The notes below the pieces were generated by a model that ran no database searches, had not been told where the DNA came from, and saw only the letters and a list, made by a program, of their open reading frames with translations. The position numbers were made by a program, and so were the translations under genes. A stretch of 64,000 bases of DNA, taken from positions 21,435-85,434 of the forward strand of contig JAOVVO010000328.1 in assembly GCA_028564675.1 (NCBI GenBank), in the 5' to 3' direction. Positions 37,201 to 51,027 of the stretch are shown one piece after another. The DNA is from Onchocerca lupi (lineage: Eukaryota > Nematoda > Chromadorea > Rhabditida > Onchocercidae). Each line of letters starts with the position of its first letter. Position 1 is the first letter of the stretch.

Positions 37201-40200
37201 GTGGATGCCGATTTTGCGCTTTCTTTATTGAAACCCTATACTGAATCGAAGGGTTCAAGGCGAAATCGTGATATATGCCATTGGTCTTGCTTTAAACATG
37301 AAGATGTCGAGAAATTTGAAATTAGGCGTCTCTTTGTACTGGAATTATTGCTTGTAAATCGCACTATTCAAGCGTCGGCTAAACTGTTCTATCATCTTTA
37401 TGAAATTTTGAAAGAGTGAGTCGGATTTTCAAAATTAAAACATTTGTTTGAAAAATTGAAAATACTTGTTCCAGCTATAAATATCGATTATCATTTTCTT
37501 TGGAATAAATACAGAATATTGATTCATCAATCATCAAAGGAGGCTACAACAAAAATGATGGGAGTTCTTTGGGCCAATTTTTTAGTTGAAAATAAAAAAT
37601 GGTATTTACAGGGTTATGCAGAAAGCTGATGAAGATAGTCAATATTTGGAGCAGCTGATTATTAATTTCATTGTATGTTTGGTTAAAAATCCTCGTAAGT
37701 TTATTTGCTTTTTGGGTCTGAATATCCTGATAAGATGCATCAAAAGTATAACAGACATATAAACAGAATAATTTAAGGTAGATATTTGAGCTTCAGTATA
37801 AAATTGTATCATAATTAGAATCGGTTATTATATTCTATGTAATGTCTCTAGTCTTATTGTTCGCTGTTATTTCTCTTTCTGTCATGTGTCAAATTAAAGG
37901 CTATTTTGATTTTGTCTTTATTTCACATCTATTATGCTTCCATGTAATTTCAGGTGGTTATAAAGTTTTGGTGGACGATTTACAGTTGGATACAATCGTT
38001 GATATTGTTCGCCATACTCAAAATCATCGAATTCTTCGAGATTGTTTGCAATTGCTTACATGTGCTGTAATTGTTTCGCCAGTAAGTTTCGAAAGAATTT
38101 CCGATTTTTGAGAGTCTCAATAAATCGTAAATTTTTTCTTACGATTTATTGAAACTCTCAGAAATTGGGAATTTCAGAAATTAACGTTGAAGAATAAATT
38201 ATTGAGAAATTTCTGAGTAATTATATTCGTTTTACAGAAAAAGGTATTGGCACATTTGATGTCTGTTTATACGTTTATGGGTGATGGAGTTTTAAAGAAG
38301 GATAACGATTTAACACTGAGTGTCATTGAGGAAACGTTGAATGTGTTATTTACAACTGTTATGAACGAAAAGGTTGTGCCAGTAAATTCATGAACTTTAA
38401 GTTTGAATTTTTTGTTTCATAAAGTATTTGTAAAAAGCTTTTTAGCGAAAAGCTTTAGCGAAAATTTATAGTTTGGAAACTGTAATAATGGATAATTCCA
38501 TATTGATCTATCAAAATATTTCGAAAGTTTTGAAAATTTAATCTTTTTATCTAGCGATTTTTTAGGACCAATCGTTTCACGAGCAACTGGTGACGACTTC
38601 GCGATTATTTGCAGCATCAATTACTGATATTCCAGCTCATCGACGTGATAGAATTTTACATGCTGTAGCTCGTTCGGCCGGAACACATTATATTTGGGTG
38701 GTTATCGCCATTCTTTTTGAGCGGTACTGCTTAAATTGGCCTAAAAAGCCAGAAGGTTCGTTACTGTATATGTCTTGGTTGATAAGAGGGGATTTTCTCT
38801 TATTTCTTGAATTTTTTAAGTCAATAAGAATTCGATTTTTTCCTTCTCAAAATTATTTTCTGCTAAATGTTTTATGGTCTATCATTTACAAATTTCGAGA
38901 ATTTGATGTTGGAAGAATTGCAAGTATCTGAAGTAAGATAAATCCAAGATATATATAATCCTTTAATCCAACACTTTTGATTATGCAGTTTTGTTGGATA
39001 TGCAATTTTCCACTGGATTATTGCTTTCCATTTAACAATAATGGCTAATTTTCAGGTCGAACATCAGCTGAATTGTATGAGGAAATGTCAACGATTATGG
39101 TATCGGAATATGATGTCGTAGAACAGCTCTCATGCACAGCAAATTTGATAAAATATATTATCAAATTGGGAGGTGATTTCTCAGCTTGCAAAAGCCCAAC
39201 TGCAAGCGATAATCAGAAGGAAAAATTTCTGACGAAAATATTCGATCGAACGAAATATTCGGTGCAGAAATTGCGGCACTATCGTTTCGCTATATTGGGC
39301 TGGATTGCTAGGTTTTTAGAAAGTGACGAATTTAAAGCAAAGGTAAATTTCTCATCTACGTATTAATTTTTTTAGACAAAAATACTTCAATCATTTATGT
39401 GGAACATTAAAAATTTTTTCAAATCATTAAGATGAAATAATTGAATTCATCGAAATTCTTGTTTATCGAAATGAAATAATTGAAAGCTTCTGATTTTCAA
39501 TTTCAGTTAGTAGCTGTTGATAATAGTTCATATGATGGGCTGCTTGAAATCGCTAAGGCTCTTCTGCTTTGTTCTGTTGAACTTGACGATTTCGTCACTA
39601 CGGAGACATTAGATTCTGAGAAACATAATGTGCAAGAAAATTCAAACCAACAGACTACAAACAATTATAAATATTGGATTGCCGTTTCATCACGTGCAGA
39701 TATCGTTATTGAAAAGGTTCATCCAAAAATTTTAAATTCAGCTTATTTAAATAAGAAAAATTCAACTGCCAGTACGGTAAAATTAAAAAATTTTTGAAAG
39801 ATCTGAAGATGATTCGTACGCTTTTAGAATTAAAATCTTGTTTCAGTTCCAAAACTTGTTGCCAAGTAATGTTTGCGGACATATTGTGGTGGATGTTCTG
39901 GAGCAAACTGCAACTACGCCAAAATTGAGGGATCGAGCATTGCAATTTCTGAATGCTAAACTTCTGCAGGATGGTTCATATATATGTACAGTGAAAATGG
40001 ATCACTTGAATAGCTTGATTGCGAAATTTAATTCTTGGTTACGACCGGTTGAAAAAGAATTTGATGTAAGTTTATAGGATTTGAATTTATAGTCTATACG
40101 AACCTTCTTGCTAATGGCTGATTATGGATACCATCGCTTTTGATTCTTTGCTATAATTATAATTATACAGAAGTAAACAGTTTATAGCATGAATAGATTC

Positions 40201-43200
40201 CTTAGTTATAACATTAATTTATTTTAGGTTGATCTGTGCCAAAAAGCAGCCCATACATTGAAACTGGTGGCACGTAGCATGACATCATCAACAGATTTCA
40301 TGTTATTATCTGAAACCTTAGAATTAACTGTGGAATTGGTAAGTTCCATTTTGTGTCATATGTTTGTCAAGGATTTTTTTATGAATTTATGTTTTAGAAT
40401 ATTAGAAACAGTCCTGTAATTCGAGTAAAAAAAAAAAGTTGGTCCAAATTCGAAACTTTTGAGTACGACAAAATTTAATCGTTTTTTTTTTCTTTTAATT
40501 ATATATATTTTTTACTTTATTAGGTCATTTTCTGCTTTTAACATGTATTTGTAGCTGAATAATCGGAGCATGTATGATGAACCAGTAACGGGTAGTTTAC
40601 TTTTGTTAGCTGGTGAATTAATGCGCTTTCAACGCGTAAAAAATTCTATTCTGTATTCAAATGTTCTGACAGAGATCTGTACTGAAATTCTTTTCGCTGT
40701 ACTTGAAACACAAACTGTAATCGGAACTATTAGTAATCAGCAGACTAATCTATCAAAAGATAGTGCTTTATGTGGGCGAAGACGACGCACGCAACATTCT
40801 ATGAGCGGTCGTTATGTCAGTAAGTTATAGTTCTGATCTCGATAAAATTTGAAGATTTGTTTCAAATGTGAATCTGAAGAGGGAATAAAAGGAATGGGTT
40901 AAGTAAAAGCTTAATGTTTCACTTTTTCATTTTATCATATTTTTTGATTTCGTTGGATATTACTCAAAGTAATGTTTTTAATTTAAAAATCCAGTTTTCA
41001 AAATGCAATACTTTATTATTTTCAGCAAGCAGTGATGCATTATTGATCTGTTCATTGGTATGCTTACAAAGAATTTTAGAGAATTTCGCTGACTTTATTT
41101 TTAAACATCTCCCATCCATTCTTATTATTATTTCACGGCTATGTTGTATCTGTGACTACATACCTTCCGTGGTAAGTTTTAAGCTGTTAATTCTTGAAAT
41201 TGGCTATATGTATTGGATTTATTCACTTCGCAAACTTTTTCTTCATAATAAAGTCATATGATATTATCAGAATTTTGTCCATTGTTGATGAATCATAAAA
41301 ATGTTTTTAAAATTCGGTTCGATAATTTGAATTTGAAATGTGATCTAAACAAAATGATCCATTACTAGATTAAATTCTTATGTATAGCAAAAGCGTTCGT
41401 TGAAATTGCAACAGATGTCAAAAATTCGAACTGCTAGGTTTACTTGACTCGATAGTTCTTAGATACTTCAGAACTTTAGCCAGAATCGTATGAAATTACT
41501 TTAGCAAATAAAAAAAAGAAGGAAATAAAAGCAAATGTCTTATTATTGAATCTTTATGATGACTCAATTTTCTTTTAGTCTTTAGCAGTAATGTTTTCTC
41601 ATATCAGTTATAAATATCCTATTTTACGAAATTTATGTAATTCATAAAAAAAAAAAAGAGAGAAAGAAGATAAAGGAGCTTAGAAAATAAGGATAAAAAT
41701 TAGATAATTCAAAGATATCTTATTTGATAAAATTGCTTCTTTCTATCATTCTCACTCTATGCGCCAATATAGAAGATCTGAAAAAAAGATCCTGCATGTG
41801 GATTTATTTTTCAGGATTGTTCCATTCAACAGCTGCAGTCAGCAAACAAATTTTCAGCTGCTCAACAACGAATTTCCTATATATGTCGTTCTTTGTCAAA
41901 AATGGAGCTAAGAATTGTTTTAGATGCTTTTGATGAAGCTTGCAAGACTTTGACTACTGAACCGGCAAGTTCTTGTTTTTATTCCGTTTAACATCTTATT
42001 TATTTATGGAATCGAACTTAATAGGTTGGATTCCATAACCTGAAACGAAAATTAGTATTTATCTACTACTAGTAATGCCTTGGCGTTACCATCAGACAGT
42101 GAAAAATTCGATGCTCTGAATAGATCACTGCAAGAGTAATTATGAAATTTCGGAATTATACTTACTTCATTTTATTAAGTATTTACATATTCATCTTTTA
42201 TTTTTTCCTACTTTCTTCAACTTATTGCTTCAAATTTTTTGTCAACGTTTATAATCACTTCAATTAGTGATAATTAGTAATCATGAAATTCTTGTGGAAA
42301 TATAATATGCAGCGATTGGAGGCTGATACTAGAATCTTGAAATTAAATGGAAAAACTTACATAATATAAACACTCGAGAAATTACTTGAAGAAATCTATT
42401 TTAATTTTACTTTTTACTTGTAATATTTATAGGCAGCTACGGGTATGCTTTTCAAAATGTTTTCGTCGATTAATGATATTAAAAATAGACAAATATTGCT
42501 AAAATTTGTTGTTCCTGTATGCGATGTTTACTTCCATGGTCTTGACGTGCGTTCAAGTAATGTGAAATTGGATGTAAGTTACCTGAGTTTTACAAATAAT
42601 AAAGTATTCTCAGATAGGAATTTATTGTTTTTTCATCTTTCGAAAAGCCGCAATTTCATATGAATAGGGAATTCAATTTGTAAGAGCTTTTGTTTTGCAG
42701 AAAAATGATGTCGTCGATAATGCTGAACTAATGATTATTGATAGTTTTTTGGAAGTTGTTGACAATTTATCTGAAAATGAATTTCGGACAGTGACGAAAT
42801 CTATTTACACACGTTTACAAGATGCTTTATCACCTGAAGCGAAAATAGAGATACGATATCGTTCAATTACAATATTTAGATTTTTAAATCGGTAGGTTAT
42901 TTCTGGAAATTTCCAGAAGAAGGAGTTGAGGAAGCTTCGAGTATTTTTTTTCCATTTGTCAGGTTTCATGAGTTTTTTTATTTATGATCACATTGTACAT
43001 TATTATACTACCTTCGATTTTGTAGCTCCAAACTATATCCTGGATAGTACTACAGTTTATTAAAATTTGAACGAAGTTTAGTATCTCAGTTATTTTTCGC
43101 AAAAAATGGTAATAGTCATTTTGCTGATGAACTCTTTTACATCTTTTCATATGTTCTAATTCAAATTTTTCATTAAATTTTAATCCTATTGATACATACT

Positions 43201-44462
43201 TTTGCTTAGTTTATTTTTAATTCTATATTTTATTTCAGCTTTTACGATTCATACAAAAACATATCACTACCTCATTTTGGTCGATTTTTTAGTTTATTGC
43301 CAGATATCTTTTCCCGATGCAATTCTTACATAACAGGTACCACTTTTTTTTTCGCGTTCATATAACACTCTTATGAGTTAAGTTGAAATTTTGAAACTTT
43401 AGAATTTCAATCAATATAATTATTTGCAGATTCTGAGTCACTGATTTTCTATGATGGAGAAGATTCAGCTGCTGCTGCCAATGTTTCAATAGGTCATTTG
43501 TTGATGATTGTGATTGATTTTGTAACTAACTGTGCTCGTCATCCAGCATTTTTCACTTCGTTAGTTTTTATAGATTATTTCTTTTCTAAACCTGACTTTT
43601 TGTCTATAATATAAAAACATGTTTTATGAAGTTTTCTTCGGCAAAAGGATAAGCATAATTTTCACCTTAATTTTCAAATCAAATTTCATCAGATTTTTTC
43701 AGGGAACGCGCAAAAGTCGTGATGGATTTCTTGGTGAATGAATTAGAAAATAAAGATATACCAGGACATGAGCTTCGCTGCGTACCACATCTGGCTGAAT
43801 GCTTCTATAATATTATCAATTGCCAAAATGAGATTCTTATGGATACAATCAATAAAATCATGTTGAAAACTCGTAGTCGAAGTTCAAAGGTATTGTCTTC
43901 GTAGAGAAAAAAAAAAGGAATGAGTAATTAAGATAACCTGGAAATATATTGCATTCGGTTTCCAAATAAAGAAGGACTAGTAAAAGTCGAGCTTTTGCAT
44001 ATTTATTTTATTTCCATAACTTCTTAATCCCAGTTCTGGTTTATCGAATGAAATATTATCCACGCTTTATCAGCATTGTTTCCAAATTTCAAAAGATCAG
44101 GATATCGACTGTAATGAATGAAAATGGTCGTTTTAGATCCGTTACCGCACGTTATTAGTTTTGGAGTGGCTATTCGAACATATGGGTGATGCAGTTGCAC
44201 CAACATTACCGTCGGTGCTACCATTCTTAAGTGAACTTCTTGAAGGTATATTTCTTTAATTTGGAAATAAAAAATGATGGGGAAAGATTTAAATGATCAT
44301 AATATTGGATAATGACGTTATTTTTGCCTTCGTTTGTTTTTCCTGTTTACGTAGTGTATCTCGTTTTCAGATGACAACAGAAAAGTTGAAATGCAATGTG
44401 ATGCTGTAATCGGCGTTTTGCGAAAGAATTTTGGCGAAGAAATCACTGAGGGATACGCTTAA
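31217..44462 (+). CDS. HEATR1: HEATR1/UTP10, U3 snoRNP-associated HEAT-repeat protein
   Basis: UTP10/HEATR1 is a large HEAT-repeat component of the small-subunit processome needed for pre-18S rRNA transcription and processing in the nucleolus. Thirty exons, all in phase, about 1,630 residues (human is about 2,140). Ends: 31217-31355, 31847-32070, 32657-32881, 33335-33477, 33662-33859, 34220-34362, 34470-34695, 35599-35698, 35902-36051, 36186-36305, 36852-36983, 37195-37415, 37612-37694, 37954-38081, 38238-38372, 38566-38755, 39056-39342, 39507-39716, 39847-40065, 40228-40338, 40555-40819, 41026-41171, 41815-41964, 42433-42573, 42701-42891, 43239-43336, 43430-43559, 43703-43889, 44137-44245, 44371-44462. 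Family marks: N-terminal MTTLEKQLKKLR and SLLFDKKDA; the ILEWLIFQF and FLPYHNSNIFGRLL motifs; the MSVYTFMGDGV segment; BP28CT-like region before the end. Residues 467-516 are a basic, probably disordered, nuclear-signal-like insert. Intron 23 has a GC donor. Confidence 0.95.
38109..38160. repeat. Intronic inverted repeat (22-bp arms, 8-nt loop)
   Basis: In HEATR1 intron 14, 38109-38130 and 38139-38160 are reverse complements with one mismatch, separated by ATTTTTTC. In the nascent RNA this would form a stable hairpin within an intron of about 156 nt. Confidence 0.85.
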
Positions 44463-45182
44463 ATCGACACATAGTTTATCGTTATGCTACCTTTGTTTAT
44501 ACTTTATTGGTGAATTTCGTTTGGGAACACTGGTATCGTAAGTTACAGTATTTTAAACTGTGTTATCGGAATACTTGCCAGCTTTCTCTGTTCTCGAATC
44601 CAAAAATTGCTGCAAATTCAAAAAAAAAGTTACTGATATTCTGTTCCCTTATTTTGTTCTATATTTCCATTGTACGATTGTTGATTTTGTTGTTTAAGCT
44701 TGTTAAGTTTTAAGTCAAGAGATTATTAAAATTGCTGAAGTTTGATTTTTTCTCCCAACTTCACCGCTTTATGTCCTATTATTCATTGCTTAAGTTGAGG
44801 AAAATCTTCCAACATCTAGGAAAACTATAGCGTATTGAAATATGAAACTATCACAAAGCATATCAACAATCATAAGTAATAGATAATGCTGTTAGTCAAT
44901 GAGAAATTTGAATACTTGATGCAAGTATAGACCACGGATTTTATTGAGAAACAAATGGGCGATAACAACATTAAGCTTTCTGAAAACAAATACTTTCAAA
45001 CAATATTGAAGTGAACCGCATGTAAAGATCAAGAACCTTTTTTCTGAGTAAATGTGATTTAGTGCTCGGTAGCCCATGATAATATGATATAACAAAATGA
45101 GGTGAAATTGAGATGCGAGAAAGTGAGGAAATTTAGCATATATGTACATACTATTTAGAAGATTAAAACAATGTGAGAATCT
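44463..45182. other. Convergent 3' region between HEATR1 and DIS3
   Basis: These 720 bp separate the stop codons of two converging genes and should contain both 3'UTRs. A minus-strand AATAAA at 44940-44945 is a possible DIS3 polyadenylation signal. The open frames here are AT-rich and have no recognisable content. Confidence 0.5.
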
Positions 45183-48100
45183 TCATTCTTCTGGAGCAGA
45201 GAGAATGTAATCAACACTAAATCCAGGAATCTTTGGTGAAACCAACTTCATATCCAGACGGATGTGTTGGACATCGGTCTCATCCAGTGAAAGTTTTACT
45301 GTGATGCGTTGAAAACTCCTCACTTCTACACCTTCTGCTATTAATGAGTCATCTGTCACTTGATAATTTGATCCACTCGGGAAAACAACGATTGATTCAA
45401 AGCCATAAGCTGGCACAAATACCTATAACAAAATCCTTATAAAAATGCAAGATTTAATCAAATTTTTCTTAGAGGCGAGATTAATTGAGGAAAAATGGAT
45501 GGCATTTACGAAAAACAGTTTAATTTGGAAAGTTGAGAATTTAAAAAAATTCAAAAATCCAAAAAATAAATTTTATAAACAACATAATCACCTGAATACC
45601 GTTTTTCCGGATACCCATAACAAAACCATCATGCAATTCAGTGCGACCTTTGAAGTAAAGCAATGTATTGAGTGAAACTGATGCCCTACCCGCATACTGT
45701 GCTTGCTTATGTCTGAAGAAGAAGCAAAAAGTCCATTAATAAATATTGAAAAATGAAAAATGTAATCTTAAGGAAAAAAAAAATATTTTACGAGCAAAAA
45801 TAAATATAATTCGACATTTCTAAACTTCATCTCACAAACTATATCGCTAAAGTACACATTTCAATGTAACTTGCTGCGCACTCTATTCCGATTGCGATAA
45901 AATGAATTTCGAAATATGCAGATTTCATTACCCACCTATAGTTAAGATTGTTTGCAATTTTGGTGACCAAATCACCTTTCAACATTTCAGGAAACGTGGA
46001 ATCAGCACAAATTGAAGAAGCAAGCAACCGATGAACCATTATATCTGCATATCTTCGAATTGGTGATGTGAAATGGGTATAGATTGGAGCAGCAAGCCCA
46101 AAATGAACGTACTGCTCATTTGGCAACGAACCTAAAATAAACTGTTATGTGTTTGGCTAGAAAAATGACAAAAGTATAATATCAATCTTTAGTAACTTTA
46201 GTGACTTTAGATATAAAAAGGTTAGTAATGGAAGATGGAGATATTCGATAAAAAAAAGCAAGAGAAAATGATTGAAACGAAGTTTGGAAGAAATTATATG
46301 ACACCAGCTATAAGTCTGATGTAATGAGACTACATAAATAACGATCTAATTAAAAAGTATCGTCATGGGAAATTTAAGAAGAAAAAAACCTGATGAAAAA
46401 TATATGGCCTGAGTCATACAACGTGTGGTTAGCATTCGGAAGAGTGTGTTCAGCATCGCGTTATTTGGATCCACAGCTTTATCTAGACTTTCCGAAAGCG
46501 CTTTTCCACTTTCTACATTCATTTTAAAGCCTTTTGCCTTTGCCATCTAAATTTATAATTAAAAACTTTCGGTTATAAATTTCTGCAAAGATTTTAATGT
46601 CTGAATAGAAGCAAAGAAAGAAATGAACATATGCAGAAATATTTTATTTACGTCAACTACAGGCTTGTAATTTTCTTCTGGTGGAATTGGATGCCGTCGA
46701 AGTAAGGCACAATCCGGAAAATCAGCCGTTATACGTTCTGCAACTGAGATATTTGCAAGCAGCATAAATTCTTCAACCTGTGATAATAACATATTAAAAG
46801 AAAAAAAAAATGAAATTAAAAAAGTACACTTGTCTTTAAACAATAGATTTAAAGGTGCACAGGGTACAATCCAACTAATTAATAAAGTAACGCAGCAATA
46901 AGTCTGACCATACTGTTCGTTGCTAGCATCTTTTTTTCTTGCACACTGATAGGATCCTTCGTTTCGGAATCTATGCTAAATCTAATTTCAGAAGAGGCTA
47001 AGGTTAAAGCACCATTGGCATGCCGTTTTGCCTTCAGCTTCTTTGACAGAGCCAATAATGTTCGCAATCCCATAGTTATAGGATCTGACTGAAACAAATT
47101 TTATCATAAATGATCAGTTATTCACTAAACTAAAAAATATATTGAACATTTAAGCAGAAAAAGAAAAAATTTCCAACTAAAACACTAGTAATCAAGTCAT
47201 TTGTGATTAAATATTGTGCAACAATATGATGAAAGAAACCTGCAAGCCAAATCCTAAAGAATTAAATAAGCCACCACATCTGCTAACATCAATTCCTTTT
47301 CCTTATTCCCCGTTATCGATGCTTTTAAAAACTACAGTCATAACAAAAACAAATTTCGCGCACTGCTTAAATATACTCTCTATTAATAATAGTAACTGCG
47401 CACTTGTTGCATCAAACATTAGAAAATAAAGTACAGAACAGACTAACTAAAGATGGATCATCAATCCTATTCTGAGCTTCCTCGTAAGTGAGTGCCCCAC
47501 TAGAACGTATAAGAGATTTATGAAATTTAATATCAATAATGTCAGCATCGGATGTCAATGTCCAAATTACTGAAAATGCCAGACGATCGACATTTTCGCG
47601 AAGAGAACATAGATCACTTGAAAGAAGTTCAGGTAACATATCGATACGTCTAAAAAATCTTTTAAAAATCAGAAACATGAGGAAGATTTCGAATATATTT
47701 CTTTTAATTGGCAAAGATTTTTTAATAGCAATTTATCCATTATTTAATTTCTAAATATCACCAAAAAATAATGTAATCACAACAGCCTAATCAGTAAGCT
47801 AAAGACATTGTTAAATCTTTTTGGATAATGTCAAAAACTCGTTATATTAGTGATAATTACAGTTTAACTTGTGCATTACATAACAAAAAAAAAAAAAAAA
47901 AATATCAACCGAAGATATATCGCGTAAAGTCTTGATGACAACAGTATTTTACGGAACAATCATAAAAAATCCAGCGAGGTACTAACTTGTCACAAAGATA
48001 AACAGTCGTTCCTCGATGAGCTGCTTCTATGTCCATTGCTGTGTCTGGCCTAACAAAATATGAGACATCCGCAATGTGAACACCAACCGGAAATAACACT

Positions 48101-51027
48101 TTTTAGATATTGTAAAATTAAAATAAAGCTGGAAAGAAATGGGAAAACAAAAAATAATCGATAAAATGGGAAGAAGTGAAAAAACAAAAAATAATAGATA
48201 AAATAATAACCTCGTAGCGATCTGCAGCAATCTGCCTGCAATGAAAAGCATCATCGATATCGGTACAACCAGGTGGATCAACTGAACATATTATCAACGA
48301 ACGAAGATCTTTTCGATGACTTTCATTAGGTACATGCCAAGGAACTTTAGGTAAGCATGCGTAAACCGCATCCGAAAATGGTCCATGCGGTATGTCATGT
48401 TCCAATAATAGCACCTTCAAAATAATCTTTCTATTTTGTCCAAAGAGGAAAATAAGTGGACCAAAGAATCAAAAATCCAAAAATAAAACTTGAAATAGTC
48501 AAAACTAGGAATATAGGCAAGATATTTGTTGAAATGTATTTTGAAGTGAAAAATTAATAAATTAAACATTATCATCAAAGCCGTACTTCATTTTCTGTTT
48601 CTCGATCGCCTGCCACACCAATACTTCTTACATAATGTCCAATTGGATAGCGTGAATCTCTAGGCCAGCTATCAATCGCAACGATGATCCGCTTTCCTCT
48701 CAGACGTTCCGCCTGACGCGTTTCAATTCGTATACGAGGTATAAGTCGTTCCGCTGCAGCAAACAGCACGCGTGTTGAATCTGTAAATAAATTTCAAATA
48801 CGGATTTGATTTACACCGTTCATAAAAAAATATTTTAAAGATATTAAGTAGTAAGAAAATATTAAGCAGCAATCGTAAGAAACCTTTCATAGCGGGCTGC
48901 AGAATCATCCCACAATATTGACGCCAATTTCGTTTAACAATTCCAACTACTTTGGCAGACGGAATTTTATCTTCCATTCGCGGTTTTTTTGGCTGGATTT
49001 CTTCTTCATCTTTATCGTCCTCTTTGTCAATCGCATCTTTCATTTCAATTTCTTCTACGTCTCGTAACTTAAAAAAAGTTTCCTAACATCAAAATGAAAA
49101 GTTTAACGAATCTGCATTATCTGCATTAGGTAAGTAAATAAAAAAGGAAATCTCACAAATAGTTGTTCAATTAAAAGTTTTCAATGAAAGCTCAAAATCT
49201 TCGCATCTATGAAAAAAAGGTTTTCTGGAATAGGAAAAAAAAGAAACAAATAAAAAAATTAAAAGTTATACTTACTCGAATAACTTTCTGTGGGCAAGTC
49301 CATTCAGATTCGGGCAATAATTCTACAGCAACGGTATCACCATTCACAGCACGATTCATATTGATGCGACCCTGAATAAACCAAGTAGTCCCCTCATCAA
49401 CATGAACATAAGCTTCCGTATAATTTTCACGCGATACCTGAAATAGAATATTGTTGAATACATCATGCATTTGCATTAGCAAAATTCAAAAATCTGTAGC
49501 ATAAATTTCTGGACTTCTGTAATAAGATATATCCTTATAAATTTGAAGAAAATTTCCTGTAATTGATTCAAAACCATTTTTGAATTACCTAAGAACTGAA
49601 TAAAATTATATGAAAAGATAAAATCTTAAATAAAAAATAAAAAAATCTATGGAAGCAAATCAGTACGAACTTGAAATACTGCTTTTTTAAATTTTCCATT
49701 TCGAATCCCATTTTGTATCAAATCGTGAGCCAAATATTCTGGGAACAAAATACGTCCTCGATTTTCACTTTCTGCATTGTAAACGGCCAGTTTATCGAGC
49801 AAATCAGCATTATCTTTCATACCTGAAATTTAAATAAATAATTTATAGCTGCTGATACATATATATTAGTAATTAATTCTTTGAAAGTGAAATACGCAAA
49901 TAATAAAACTAGCAAATATTCGCAATATTCGAACAGTAATTGTATATGACAAAAATTAATAAAAAAAATGATGGTTACAAAAATTTAAACCTTCAATATA
50001 TTCCTGCAAAGTAAAAACATTTTCAAATTGTTGTTTTAATTGATCTCTAGCTACAGCAGTACCGCATATAACAACTGGAATTATAGGAAATTCTTTCCAA
50101 TGATTTTCATAAAACTTGGCACACATTATAAGCGATCTGGTTAACCTTAAAAATGAATAACTAATTACATAAAAATAGTCAATACAGCAAAAAGAAAACC
50201 AAGCAGTAAGGAACAAAAAATATTACCAAATAAATCACATTTCCTAAAGTAAAACAAAAGTTTCTACAAAAAATTGCCGAAATAAGCTAAAATTATCAAA
50301 AGCCACCTACCTATCTTCTTCGCTTTCACCAGTGATACGGTTAAGATGAGTTTCATAATGAAAATCATCCATGAATACATAAGTTTTTCTATCTGGACTC
50401 TCGTAGCACAATTTATACATTGATTTGTACGATGATGGGCTTGATTTTTTCACATCTTCCCAAACAGTCTGCGTAACTATGATATTTCTGGAAAAAAAAA
50501 GGAACATTTAATAAGAATGATATTATATAATATCAGAAAATCAAGTATTTTGATAATATCTCATTAGATGTCATACTGACGTGAATATCAAGTTATCGAA
50601 CAAATGATGGAAACGGATTATTGTCGAAGAATCAAGAATGATAGCATGATTGATGGGTACCACAGTTGAAATCTGGGTAGTCAAATCGGTGAGTGAATGA
50701 CCCTCAATTGATCGACAACTTCTACATGAATCCAGTCCACAACCGATATCATTTCTTAGATACTGTTCATGTACTCGCTGTAAGATCATAAAATTAATCA
50801 GATGAATATAGCACATCAGTTAGCCAATTAAAAATGCTAGATATCAACAACGAAAATTAAAAAGCAATTAGAATTCTTGTATTTTCAGGGAAAATAAATG
50901 AAACTCCAGTTAGAACTTTTTGAAGATTTAATCTTACTTTCACGACTTTACCGCTTCTTGTCTTCCTGTAAAGTACATTCAGAACGCGCTTACTTATTCC
51001 ACTTTGCTTCACATTAAGTTCAAGCAT
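45183..51027 (-). CDS. dis-3: DIS3/RRP44, catalytic 3'-5' exoribonuclease of the RNA exosome
   Basis: DIS3 degrades and trims RNA processively as the exosome nuclease. Seventeen exons: 50938-51027, 50581-50777, 50311-50487, 49991-50145, 49671-49822, 49276-49437, 48884-49067, 48587-48780, 48211-48414, 47987-48087, 47448-47649, 46909-47088, 46652-46777, 46390-46546, 45936-46131, 45592-45712 and 45183-45422; 945 residues (human 958). Order: CR3 cysteines C43, C48, C51 (CGLDSCRSC), PIN domain (about 70-215), cold-shock domains, RNB domain with DPPGCTDIDDA (residues 483-493) and YTHFTSPIRRYADIMVHR, then S1 domain. The exonuclease aspartates are intact. The PIN acidic residues look degenerate (LDSS kept; later positions changed). 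The acceptor of exon 10 reads CG, not AG. The start ATG is 4 nt after a TTGCAG acceptor-like site. It lies downstream of CFAP20 on the same strand. Confidence 0.96.

Noticed and set aside
44892..45149. Minus-strand 85-codon frame just downstream of DIS3
   Set aside because: It lies in the presumed DIS3 3'UTR, is hydrophobic and AT-rich, and has no exon links.
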